Positions 25,916 to 33,730 of a stretch of DNA of 64,000 nucleotides are shown here, piece by piece (the first letter of the stretch is position 1; every line of letters starts with the position of its first letter). The notes beneath the pieces are model-generated. The model did no database searches. It saw nothing but the letters and a program-made list of their open reading frames with translations, and had not been told where the DNA came from. The DNA is from Candidatus Treponema merdequi (lineage in GTDB: Bacteria; Spirochaetota; Spirochaetia; Treponematales; Treponemataceae). The DNA is taken from positions 112,633 to 176,632 of the forward strand of contig JAGHVB010000020.1 of assembly GCA_018064525.1 (NCBI GenBank), in the 5' to 3' direction. Both the position numbers and the translations under genes were made by a program.

Positions 25916-27448
25916 TTGGCGCGAATGTTATTGGAAATGAAAAACATAACTAAGACTTTTGGAAGTGTAAGAGCTCTTGGTGATGTTAATTTACAAGTGC
26001 AGGAAGGCGAAATTCACGCGCTTGTTGGAGAGAACGGAGCTGGTAAATCTACTTTGATGAATGTTTTAAGTGGAATTTATCAGTATGGAACTTATGAAGG
26101 AGACATTCTTTATAATGGAGAAATCTGTAAGTTTCAGACAATTAAAGACAGTGAAAAAAAAGGAATCGTAATCATCCATCAGGAACTTGCACTTGTTCCG
26201 CTTCTTTCAATTGCTGAGAACATGTTCTTGGGAAATGAAAAAGGATCAAAAGCAAAGATCAACTGGGATGAAACACATCATAAGGCAAGAGAACTTCTTG
26301 ACCTCGTAGGATTGAAAGAATCTACACATACATTAATTAAAGACATTGGTGTTGGTAAACAGCAGCTTGTTGAAATTGCTAAGGCTCTCGGAAAGAATGT
26401 AAAACTTCTTATTCTTGATGAACCTACAGCTTCATTAAACGACAGAGAATCAAAAGCACTTTTGGATCTTCTGTTGCAGTTAAAAAAAGAAAAGGGAGTT
26501 ACTTCAATTATCATCTCCCACAAACTTAACGAAGTATCTTATGTTGCAGATACAATCACAGTAATTCGTGACGGTACTGTAATTAAATCATTATATAAAG
26601 GAAAAGATGCCTTTGATGAAGGTACAATCATTCAGGCAATGGTTGGACGCGAAATCACAGACCGCTTTCCAAAAAGACAGCCGAACATCGGCGATGTTTG
26701 TTTCGAAGTTAAAAACTGGAATGTTGATCATCCGGTATTTGAAGGAATTAAAGTCTGCGACAATGTAAACTTTAATATCAGAAAAGGTGAAGTAGTTGGA
26801 ATTTCTGGTCTTATGGGTGCTGGACGAACAGAACTTGCAATGAGTATTTTTGGTCGTTCGTATGGTTCTAATATTTCTGGAGAGATTTATCTCAATGGAA
26901 AAAAAGTTGAGTTCCCTAATGTTAAGAGTGCAATTGAACATGGTATTGCATATGTAACAGAAGACAGAAAAGGAAACGGACTTATCCTTACTGAAAGTAT
27001 TGCAAAGAACACAACTTTTGCAAAACTTGACAGAGTTTCAAAACATTCAATTCTTGACTTTGGTCTTGAAAATAAATATGCAGAAGAAATGCGAAAAGAA
27101 ATGCACACAAAATGTGCAAGCATTTTTGAAAACGTAGGAAATCTTTCTGGTGGAAACCAGCAGAAAGTTCTCGTTGGAAAATGGCTTTTTGCAGAACCGG
27201 ATATTCTTATTCTTGATGAACCGACTCGTGGTATCGACGTTGGTGCAAAATATGAAATCTACTGTATTATCAATGAAATGATTGCGCACGGCAAATCAGT
27301 TCTCTTTATTTCTTCAGAAATGCCAGAAATCCTTGGAATGTGTGACCGTATTTACATCATGAACGAAGGAAAAATGGTTGGCGAAATGCAGGGAAAAGAT
27401 GCTACCCAGGAAAAAATCATGGCAGCAATCTTAAAAACGGATAACTAG
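25916..27448 (+). CDS. gguA: sugar ABC transporter ATPase (GguA/MmsA type)
   Basis: Tandem-NBD ATPase of 510 residues. The first domain has a full Walker A (GENGAGKSTLMN) and Walker B (LLILDEPTAS). The second has the degenerate Walker A usual in this family (GLMGAGRTELA) with signature LSGGNQQKV. I accept the TTG start because a perfect AAGGAGG lies 7 nt before it, while the ATG at 25925 is 16 nt away. It powers the importer formed with the downstream permease. Confidence 0.94.
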   Translation: MARMLLEMKNITKTFGSVRALGDVNLQVQEGEIHALVGENGAGKSTLMNVLSGIYQYGTYEGDILYNGEICKFQTIKDSEKKGIVIIHQELALVPLLSIAENMFLGNEKGSKAKINWDETHHKARELLDLVGLKESTHTLIKDIGVGKQQLVEIAKALGKNVKLLILDEPTASLNDRESKALLDLLLQLKKEKGVTSIIISHKLNEVSYVADTITVIRDGTVIKSLYKGKDAFDEGTIIQAMVGREITDRFPKRQPNIGDVCFEVKNWNVDHPVFEGIKVCDNVNFNIRKGEVVGISGLMGAGRTELAMSIFGRSYGSNISGEIYLNGKKVEFPNVKSAIEHGIAYVTEDRKGNGLILTESIAKNTTFAKLDRVSKHSILDFGLENKYAEEMRKEMHTKCASIFENVGNLSGGNQQKVLVGKWLFAEPDILILDEPTRGIDVGAKYEIYCIINEMIAHGKSVLFISSEMPEILGMCDRIYIMNEGKMVGEMQGKDATQEKIMAAILKTDN

Positions 27449-27464
27449 GAAAAAGGAGTAAAAT

Positions 27465-28808
27465 ATGGCTGACGTAGTTGCAGAAAAGAAATCACCATTT
27501 AAGGGATTTTTGAATTTCCTGAAAAAAAATACAATGCTTATTGCACTTGTTGCAGTAATGATCATGTTTGAAATTATGATGGGTGTAAGAACTGGAGAAG
27601 GTTTTAACCTTTTTGGTATGTCTCTTTTTAACCCAAGTAATATTACAAACATTATTAATCAGAACGCTTATGTTGTAATTCTTGCAGCAGGTATGCTTTT
27701 GTGTATCCTGACTGGCGGTAACATCGACTTGAGTGTTGGTTCTATCGTTTGTCTTGTTGGTGCTGTAGCCGGATCAATGATTGTAAATCACGGATGCAAC
27801 ATTTACTTTACAATTTTGGTTTGTCTTTTTGTTGGTACTTTAATCGGTGCATGGCATGCATTCTGGATTGCTTATGTACATATTCCACCATTTATCTGTA
27901 CTTTGTCAGGTATGCTCTTGTGGCGTGGTGTTTCATTGATCATTCTCGATGGACTTACAATTTCTCCATTCCCTGATAACTACCTTAACCTGTTCTCAAG
28001 TTACATCGGACAGGCTGAAAAAACAAAAAATATCATGGGCACAATGTATGACCTTGCAGGTGAACCATATACAGATGTTGTATGGCAGTATGCTTCATCA
28101 ACACTTACACTTACATTGATCATCGGTGCAATCTGTTGTGCAATTATGATTATTGCCCAGTTCTTCTCAAGAATTAACAAACAGCGCAAAGGATATACAG
28201 TTGAACCATTCGTTCCATTTGTAATCAGAATGGTAGTAGTAAGCATCGTTGTAATGGCAGTTTCTGCATTACTCGGACTTCATAACGGTCTTCCTGTAAT
28301 TCTTATTCTTCTTGCAGTTGTAATTGCCGGATATTCTTATTACACACAGAATACAGTTCCTGGTCGTTACCTGTATGCAATTGGTGGAAACGCAAAGGCA
28401 GCAAAACTTTCTGGTGTAAATACAGATAACGTAATGTTCTTTGCTTACACAAATATGGGATTCCTTTCTGCAGTTGCTGCTCTCGTTTGTGTTGCACGAT
28501 TTAACTCAGCAGCACCTACAGCTGGTACAAACTACGAAATGGATGCTATCGGTTCATGTTTCATCGGTGGTGCTTCTGCATATGGTGGAACAGGTACAGT
28601 AGGTGGAGCCGTAATCGGTGCTATCTTCATGGGCGTATTGAATAACGGTATGTCAATCCTTGGTGTAGACTCTAACTGGCAGAAAGCAGTTAAAGGTCTC
28701 GTTCTTCTCCTGGCAGTAATCTTCGACGTAGTATCAAAAGGTCAGGCTAAAGTTAACCATAAGTTTAGCTTGAAATCACTTTTGAAACTTCTTAGATTAG
28801 CAAAATAA
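27465..28808 (+). CDS. gguB: sugar ABC transporter permease (GguB type)
   Basis: BPD_transp_2 permease of 447 residues with about ten membrane helices. Typical blocks are GMLLCILTGGNIDLSVGS near residue 75 and the C-terminal GGASAYGGTGTVGGAVIGA. It is somewhat longer than RbsC-type permeases because of a loop around residues 175-215. SD AAGGAG. Together with the two upstream genes it completes a monosaccharide importer. Confidence 0.94.
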   Translation: MADVVAEKKSPFKGFLNFLKKNTMLIALVAVMIMFEIMMGVRTGEGFNLFGMSLFNPSNITNIINQNAYVVILAAGMLLCILTGGNIDLSVGSIVCLVGAVAGSMIVNHGCNIYFTILVCLFVGTLIGAWHAFWIAYVHIPPFICTLSGMLLWRGVSLIILDGLTISPFPDNYLNLFSSYIGQAEKTKNIMGTMYDLAGEPYTDVVWQYASSTLTLTLIIGAICCAIMIIAQFFSRINKQRKGYTVEPFVPFVIRMVVVSIVVMAVSALLGLHNGLPVILILLAVVIAGYSYYTQNTVPGRYLYAIGGNAKAAKLSGVNTDNVMFFAYTNMGFLSAVAALVCVARFNSAAPTAGTNYEMDAIGSCFIGGASAYGGTGTVGGAVIGAIFMGVLNNGMSILGVDSNWQKAVKGLVLLLAVIFDVVSKGQAKVNHKFSLKSLLKLLRLAK

Positions 28809-28831
28809 ATCCGATTTTTTCATTCAATCTA

Positions 28832-28850
28832 CCGTGGCCTGGAGCCACGG
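28832..28850 (+). other. GC-rich hairpin in the gguB 3' region
   Basis: CCGTGGC pairs with GCCACGG around a 5-nt loop. Part of it (CCTGGAG) is also complementary to the following CTCCAGG, and downstream segments (CCTCC/GGAGG) could compete, so alternative folds are possible before the terminator. Confidence 0.6.
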
Positions 28851-28871
28851 AAACCTCCAGGTTAGTATTTA

Positions 28872-28907
28872 GAACCTCCGGTCGTTGGCTGGAGGTTCTT
28901 TTTTTTT
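28872..28907 (+). terminator. intrinsic terminator of the sugar importer operon
   Basis: GAACCTCC pairs with GGAGGTTC around an 11-nt loop and is followed by nine T. Confidence 0.93.
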
Positions 28908-28970
28908 ATCAGGGCCTCTTTCGAAAAAAAATAATTACACAAGAAGAATTAACATGTAATCAAAGTGAGG

Positions 28971-29126
28971 CGTTCTGTAAAAAAATACTGGCGGAGCAAA
29001 AATCATGTAACCGGAGACTCGCGAGTCCGGGTGAGGGGTGTTATGAAATGACTGACAGTGCTGTACGGCGAGGGCGTCGGAGGATTACATGAGTTTTTGC
29101 GGGAGACAGTATTTTTTTACAGAACG
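28971..29126. repeat. long inverted-repeat element B
   Basis: The 20-nt end CGTTCTGTAAAAAAATACTG is perfectly inverted at the other end. Inner arms GCAAAAA-TCATGTAA and TTACATGA-GTTTTTGC pair with one bulge. The centre contains the palindrome GACTCGCGAGTC. The total span is 156 bp. Submotifs (GCGxAGCAAAAA on the left, GGCGA-GCG-CGGAG on the right) recur in element C. Confidence 0.85.
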
Positions 29127-29180
29127 AGTATTGAGATGGAATAATGATGTTTTGTGTGATATATTTTTTTGAGGAAAAAT

Positions 29181-30281
29181 ATGAAAAAGTTATCTTTGAT
29201 TGTGGGAATTGTTTTTTTTAGTCTGACATCTGTTTTTGGTGTGGATTATCGTCAGATTTTGTTTGGGAATAATTATAAAAATATTATTCGAATTGAAGAT
29301 CAGAATAAAGTTAAAATGCATGTTGCTCAGGTGAAATCGGTTATTGAAAATTCCATTTATACCTGGGAATATGAGTTTTATGCATTTGAAGAAACATATA
29401 GCAATGGAACTGTAATCAGGATTGTCGGGCTGAGGGCGTTTGATAAGTTTGGAGATAGAATTACTGATTCAAAAATCGAAGAAATTGTAAATCTTGAAGC
29501 GCTCTATCCGCGTGAATTGATTCAGGTTGTTTATGTAAATGCTGCTGGCGGACCTTGTGTTATTTTTAATCATGATTTTACAGAAAAAATTATGGCTGAT
29601 GGAACTGTGAGAAGTTCAATTGGGTTTATATACAGAGGACTTGAAGTTGTTTCAAGAAACGGAAAGATAATTGGATTTTGTTCACACGAAACTAAAGATA
29701 GAACTACATATTATACTCCGATGGATGATGAAACAATGGAAAGTGTTCGTGAAACTGAATATGAAAAAAACAGTATTGCTTATTTTTCAAGCTGTGAATC
29801 TGTCTATAAATGTAATCAGAAACAATTGGATTTAGAATGTAAGTACGACTTTTTTATTGAGGCACCATTTGCATTAATTGATAGTGAGCGTCCTTTCAGA
29901 TATACGATTCAGAATATGTTTGATAATAATCATGGGACATGCTTTGTAGAAAAAATTGGTGATAAAGAACATGATTCATATAGACTGTATTGCGGCGGAT
30001 CAGACAAAAAACTTAAGCAGATTAAAATGATTAATGGTCTTGCCTATGACAAAAAAAATTATTCAGAAAACAACAGGGTAAAAACAATTAAAGAAGTTGA
30101 AAACTCAAATAATTCAATTTCGTTAAAAGATAATATACTTGCACCACAGGTTTTTGACTGGAAAGATTTTAGTTTTAAAATTGATGATAAATACAAAGGT
30201 TCTAAATATGATGACACTTGTATTGCTGAGCTTGATTTTTTAATTAATGATGGAAAGGACCGCTGGCTGTTTGGAAATTAA
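29181..30281 (+). CDS. exported protein of unknown function
   Basis: I choose the ATG at 29181 (GAGG SD just upstream) over the TTG at 29169. Residues 1-20 (MKKLSLIVGIVFFSLTSVFG) form a signal peptide. The remaining ~346 residues are mixed alpha/beta, rich in Asn, Lys and aromatic residues, without membrane helices, Cys motifs or a family I recognise. It is probably periplasmic or surface-located. It overlaps the end of the convergent LRR gene by 4 bp. Element B lies directly upstream, where a promoter would be expected. Confidence 0.75.
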   Translation: MKKLSLIVGIVFFSLTSVFGVDYRQILFGNNYKNIIRIEDQNKVKMHVAQVKSVIENSIYTWEYEFYAFEETYSNGTVIRIVGLRAFDKFGDRITDSKIEEIVNLEALYPRELIQVVYVNAAGGPCVIFNHDFTEKIMADGTVRSSIGFIYRGLEVVSRNGKIIGFCSHETKDRTTYYTPMDDETMESVRETEYEKNSIAYFSSCESVYKCNQKQLDLECKYDFFIEAPFALIDSERPFRYTIQNMFDNNHGTCFVEKIGDKEHDSYRLYCGGSDKKLKQIKMINGLAYDKKNYSENNRVKTIKEVENSNNSISLKDNILAPQVFDWKDFSFKIDDKYKGSKYDDTCIAELDFLINDGKDRWLFGN

Positions 30282-32398
30282 TCAATTCCGTGTTCGGCAC
30301 GGAATTTTTCTGCACAGTAGAGAAGACCTTCGATGTAATTGTCCTGAACAAGAATCTTTACAGGAAGGTTGAGCCCTGTTTCTGCAATGGTTCCTTTTAC
30401 ATTCTTGAGTTTGTCGCTTGGAAGTTCAATTCCTGCAGCATCGAGAAGTTCTTTCTGGTCATCAGATATTTTTTCAGGACATTGTTTATTGCATGCGTAA
30501 AGAATATTTTTTGCATTTCCGAATGATTTAAGTCCGTACATAAATTCCGGGTTATCAAGTGGAAGATCTTCAAAGAAGTAAATTTTCGTAAAGCCGTATT
30601 TCTTTGCGACATCTTTTGAAAATTTTACGAGGTGGCTTGAAAAGTCATCTGTACTTGGAGCAACACCGTCTGCAAATACAATCAGCTCTTTCATTTCTCC
30701 GTAAACAGATTCTTTTTCATTTTCTTTTTCTTCAAGAACCATCTGATGATGTGCTACACTTTTCATTGCGCGCAGGAATCTTGGTTCGTTTGAATCATCA
30801 GAGTTGTTCGCATTCTGGGCCGATGCTGTCTGTTTTACAGAAGCAGTGGCAAGAAGCGATGATTTTTTTTCTGAGAGATTTAAATCTTTTTCGTCAGCTT
30901 CTGTGTACGTAAAGTCTGTTTCTATAGTATCTAAGCTGTCAGGATTTTCTGTATTTTCAGAAATTGTATTTTCTGAATTTAAGTTTTCTTCTGAAACAGA
31001 ATTTTTTCTTGGTCTTCCACGTCCGCGTTTTGGTTTGTTTTCAGAAGTGATTTCTTCTTCAGTTTTTTCTTTTCTTGGTCTTCCGCGTCCGCGTTTTGGT
31101 TTATTTTTAGAGGCTGTCTCTTCTTCAGTTTTTTCTTTTCTTGGTCTTCCACGACCGCGCTTTGGTTTATCTTCTGAAGTTTCTTCAGTCTGAATGTTTT
31201 CTGTGATTTCCGTCTGTTCGTCTGCAGTTTCTGATGTTTTTTTTATCTGTTCTGAAGTCTGTCCGTTTTCATTTTTCTGAATCTGTGTTAATGGATCAAC
31301 AGGTTCTGTATTCATGAGAGCTTCAAGCTCGTCCATTGAAATTGGTCTGAAACCTTCTGCATGGTCGTCATTGTGAATGCATTGACTGTTGATGATTTCG
31401 CTGATGTCGATGTCCATCTGTTCGTCAGATTTTTTTTCCTGAGAAGCGTCTTCTTCTGCACCTGTGTTTTGAGAAAGAATGTCGTTAACATCAACAACAG
31501 GTTTTGATTCTGCAAGTTTGAGGTCATCAAGTGAAATTGAAACCGGACATTCTTCTTCGGAAGTCTGAGACTCATCGTAACTGTTGATGTCAATCTGTGG
31601 AATAAGTTCCATCAAACGGTTGATAAGAGATTCCGGAGCATCAGTTGATGCGTAAACTTCTGCAAGTGAGGTGCAGCCTTCAAAGGCATCGATGTGACAG
31701 TCACATGTGTTTTCGATAAGATAAACTGTTTCCTGGTTTACAGGACATTTAATCAATACAGATCCGTTGTCTGTCATCTCATAAAGACAGCCTGAATCTT
31801 CATCGATAAAGAATATTTCTGAGTCACCTGATAAAGACATTGATGTGAGTGATGAAAGACGGGCAAGACTTCTGTCTTCAATTTTTTCAAGTGATCCCGG
31901 AAAAGAAATGTATTCAAGTTTTGAACAGCCTACAAGAGCACCGTTTTTAATTTCTTTTACGCCTTCCGGAATTTTTACAGATTTTAAATTTTCACATTCA
32001 CGGAAAACATCGACTTCAAGTGAATTGATTGATGATGTAAATGGAATTGATTCGAGTGATGAACATCCAAAGAAAAGTCCTGCCGGGAATGAAGTGATTT
32101 TGTCTGACATTGTGACAGATTTTAATGATGTACAGCCGGCAAAAGTAAATGGTTTTAATTCTGTAAGGTTTGTAGAAAGTTTTACAGTCTGTAATGTGTC
32201 ACATGAAGAAAAAAGATTTTCACCTATTTTTGTAACAGTGTCCGGGAGAGTGACAGAAATAACCGGAGCTTCTGCAAAAACTTTATCTGCAATTTCAGTA
32301 CATCCGTCAGGTACAATTATGTTAGTTCCAAGTTGAGAAAAATTACATTTTAATAAAGTCTTTCCGTCAGCGGAAAAAGAAAAGCCCTCTGTCGACAT
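30278..32398 (-). CDS. BspA-type leucine-rich-repeat protein with three AT-hook-like motifs
   Basis: The ATG at 32398 is preferred to the track's TTG at 32416. The N-terminal ~260 residues are LRR_5 (BspA-like) repeats of ~23 residues (e.g. VTLPDTVTKIGENLF, LFFGCSSLESIPF). An acidic Ser/Thr/Glu-rich linker follows, containing three copies of KPKRGRGRPRK about 22 residues apart; RGRPRK is the core of an AT-hook. The last ~140 residues form an unknown alpha/beta domain. There is no signal peptide, so unlike most BspA proteins it looks cytoplasmic and may bind AT-rich DNA. It is expressed from a consensus-like promoter whose -10 is 6 nt from the ATG. Confidence 0.82.
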   Translation of the reverse strand: MSTEGFSFSADGKTLLKCNFSQLGTNIIVPDGCTEIADKVFAEAPVISVTLPDTVTKIGENLFSSCDTLQTVKLSTNLTELKPFTFAGCTSLKSVTMSDKITSFPAGLFFGCSSLESIPFTSSINSLEVDVFRECENLKSVKIPEGVKEIKNGALVGCSKLEYISFPGSLEKIEDRSLARLSSLTSMSLSGDSEIFFIDEDSGCLYEMTDNGSVLIKCPVNQETVYLIENTCDCHIDAFEGCTSLAEVYASTDAPESLINRLMELIPQIDINSYDESQTSEEECPVSISLDDLKLAESKPVVDVNDILSQNTGAEEDASQEKKSDEQMDIDISEIINSQCIHNDDHAEGFRPISMDELEALMNTEPVDPLTQIQKNENGQTSEQIKKTSETADEQTEITENIQTEETSEDKPKRGRGRPRKEKTEEETASKNKPKRGRGRPRKEKTEEEITSENKPKRGRGRPRKNSVSEENLNSENTISENTENPDSLDTIETDFTYTEADEKDLNLSEKKSSLLATASVKQTASAQNANNSDDSNEPRFLRAMKSVAHHQMVLEEKENEKESVYGEMKELIVFADGVAPSTDDFSSHLVKFSKDVAKKYGFTKIYFFEDLPLDNPEFMYGLKSFGNAKNILYACNKQCPEKISDDQKELLDAAGIELPSDKLKNVKGTIAETGLNLPVKILVQDNYIEGLLYCAEKFRAEHGID

Positions 32399-32404
32399 AT
32401 TTCT

Positions 32405-32433
32405 ATTATATTGCAAATTTCAGGAATTTACAA
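32405..32433 (-). promoter_or_regulatory. promoter of the LRR/AT-hook gene, leaderless type
   Basis: On the minus strand: TTGTAA, 17 bp, TATAAT, 6 nt, ATG. No SD is present. It is one of the clearest leaderless arrangements in the window. Confidence 0.75.
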
Positions 32434-32460
32434 TATTTCATTATATTCAGATTTAACGGA

Positions 32461-33360
32461 TTATTTTGATAAGTCTGTTTTGCTGTTTTTTTTGTTCCAC
32501 AGAAAGTTTAAAAGCGCCATCGAAATGATAATCATATAACCGATGAGACTTAAAATATCTGGAAGCTGACCAAAGAAAATAAGCCCTAATAGTGTCGAGA
32601 AAATTATCTGGGAATAATCGTAAATTGAGATGTCTCTTGCAGGTGCATGATAATAAGCTGCAGTAATCGTAAACTGACCGCCTGCTGCAGAAATTCCTGC
32701 TCCGCACAAATATAAAAACTGAGTCAGAGTCATCGGATTAAAATTTGTAATCATATACGGAACGCTCAACATCATTGAAAAACATGAAAAAAACAGAACG
32801 ATAATTTTTGAATTGCATTTGAGTGTAGAAAGTTTTCTGACGCAAGCGTATGCAAATCCTGCTCCCATTCCACCGATAAAGCCTGCGATGGTCGGGAGTG
32901 TTTTTGTAAAATTAAAGCTTGGTTTTACGATAAGCATTGCGCCGAAGAATGCAACTGTAATTGCGATAAGTGGAACTGGTTTAATTCGTTCCTTCATTAA
33001 AATAAAACTGAAAAGAATTGCAAAAAATGGAGCCATCTTATTTAAGATTGCAGCATCAGACAAAACAATTCTGTCGATTGCATAAAAATTTCCAAACACA
33101 CCGAGAGAACCTGTCGCCGCACGAAGAAAAAGAAAAATGAAAGCTCTATGAGGAATCTGGATAGATTTAATTCCATTTATTTTCGCATCACGAAGAAGCA
33201 GAACGAGTGCAATCAAAAATGCAACTGCATTCCTGAAAAATGCTTTCTGCACAAAATGAATGTTTCCTGCAAGGTGTACAAAAACTGCCATCATTGCAAA
33301 ACAGAAAGCAGAAGTGATGATGAGAATAATTCCTTTTGTTGTAGAATTCAGTTTTGTCAT
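32461..33360 (-). CDS. EamA-family (DMT) transporter
   Basis: Integral membrane protein of 299 residues with about ten predicted helices arranged as two EamA repeats (first from GIILIITSAFCFAMMAVFVHLAG, second from IAGFIGGMGAGFAYACVRKLS). DMT transporters export or import metabolites such as amino acids or nucleotide sugars; the substrate cannot be read. It ends 50 bp from the LRR gene start and may be transcribed into it. Confidence 0.9.
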   Translation of the reverse strand: MTKLNSTTKGIILIITSAFCFAMMAVFVHLAGNIHFVQKAFFRNAVAFLIALVLLLRDAKINGIKSIQIPHRAFIFLFLRAATGSLGVFGNFYAIDRIVLSDAAILNKMAPFFAILFSFILMKERIKPVPLIAITVAFFGAMLIVKPSFNFTKTLPTIAGFIGGMGAGFAYACVRKLSTLKCNSKIIVLFFSCFSMMLSVPYMITNFNPMTLTQFLYLCGAGISAAGGQFTITAAYYHAPARDISIYDYSQIIFSTLLGLIFFGQLPDILSLIGYMIIISMALLNFLWNKKNSKTDLSK

Positions 33361-33448
33361 GAAATCAGTTTAGTACTTTTTTTCTGGAATGGGAATTGGT
33401 ATCAGATTTTGTGTGTTAAAAAAAAGATGAAATTTAATTAAATTTTTT

Positions 33449-33478
33449 TTGTACTTTTTTTTGAGCTTGTCGTATAAA
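33449..33478 (+). promoter_or_regulatory. promoter of a short leader/ncRNA unit
   Basis: TTGTAC, 18 bp, TATAAA on the plus strand. It would start an RNA near 33485 that ends at the terminator near 33638. Confidence 0.5.
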
Positions 33479-33577
33479 TCAGTGTAAGTACAAAGGAGAT
33501 AGTGTACTGAAGAGAGTTTATTTTTTTTGGAGAGATTTATCAGGAGAGAATGTTTATCTTTTCTGAAGGAGGCACCT

Positions 33578-33592
33578 ATGTGGTGGGAATAA
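33578..33592 (+). CDS. minimal ORF encoding Met-Trp-Trp-Glu
   Basis: ATG TGG TGG GAA TAA, with AAGGAGG ending 5 nt upstream. The intrinsic terminator begins 16 nt after its stop codon. The arrangement resembles an amino-acid attenuator leader peptide, but no tryptophan gene is visible downstream. The tetrapeptide could be chance. Confidence 0.35.
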   Translation: MWWE

Positions 33593-33608
33593 TATTTAAT
33601 TATGATGA

Positions 33609-33638
33609 ACGGTCTGGTTTTATTATCAGACCGTTTTT
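33609..33638 (+). terminator. intrinsic terminator upstream of the ABC exporter
   Basis: AACGGTCTG pairs with CAGACCGTT around a 9-nt loop, followed by a T-run (TTTTT with part of the stem). Confidence 0.88.
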
Positions 33639-33694
33639 ATTTCGTTTTTGGTAAATGTTTTAAATATGATAACTTTGTGTTTGATTACAAACAA

Positions 33695-33724
33695 TTAACT
33701 AACCTGCATCTATTCTGTTATAAT
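33695..33724 (+). promoter_or_regulatory. promoter of the ABC exporter, leaderless type
   Basis: TTAACT, 18 bp, extended -10 TGTTATAAT, 6 nt, ATG. No SD is present. Confidence 0.65.
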
Positions 33725-33730
33725 GACTTT

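Larger units (their letters stand above)
33485..33638 (+). ncRNA. candidate ~155-nt structured RNA with minimal ORF
   Basis: Between a promoter and an intrinsic terminator lie: hairpin AGTAC/GTACT; hairpin AGGAGAGA/TCTTTTCT; and a perfect SD AAGGAGG placed 5 nt before ATG TGG TGG GAA TAA (a Met-Trp-Trp-Glu peptide). An overlapping frame from 33550 could instead encode a 34-residue peptide. No known riboswitch or T-box consensus is recognised. The next gene has its own promoter, so this may be an independent small RNA or a Trp-responsive attenuator. Confidence 0.45.

Noticed and set aside
33485-33638. Glycine riboswitch or T-box in the region before the ABC exporter
   Set aside because: Fragments such as GGAGAG and GAAGGAGGCA recall these classes, but the conserved cores and their order are not present.
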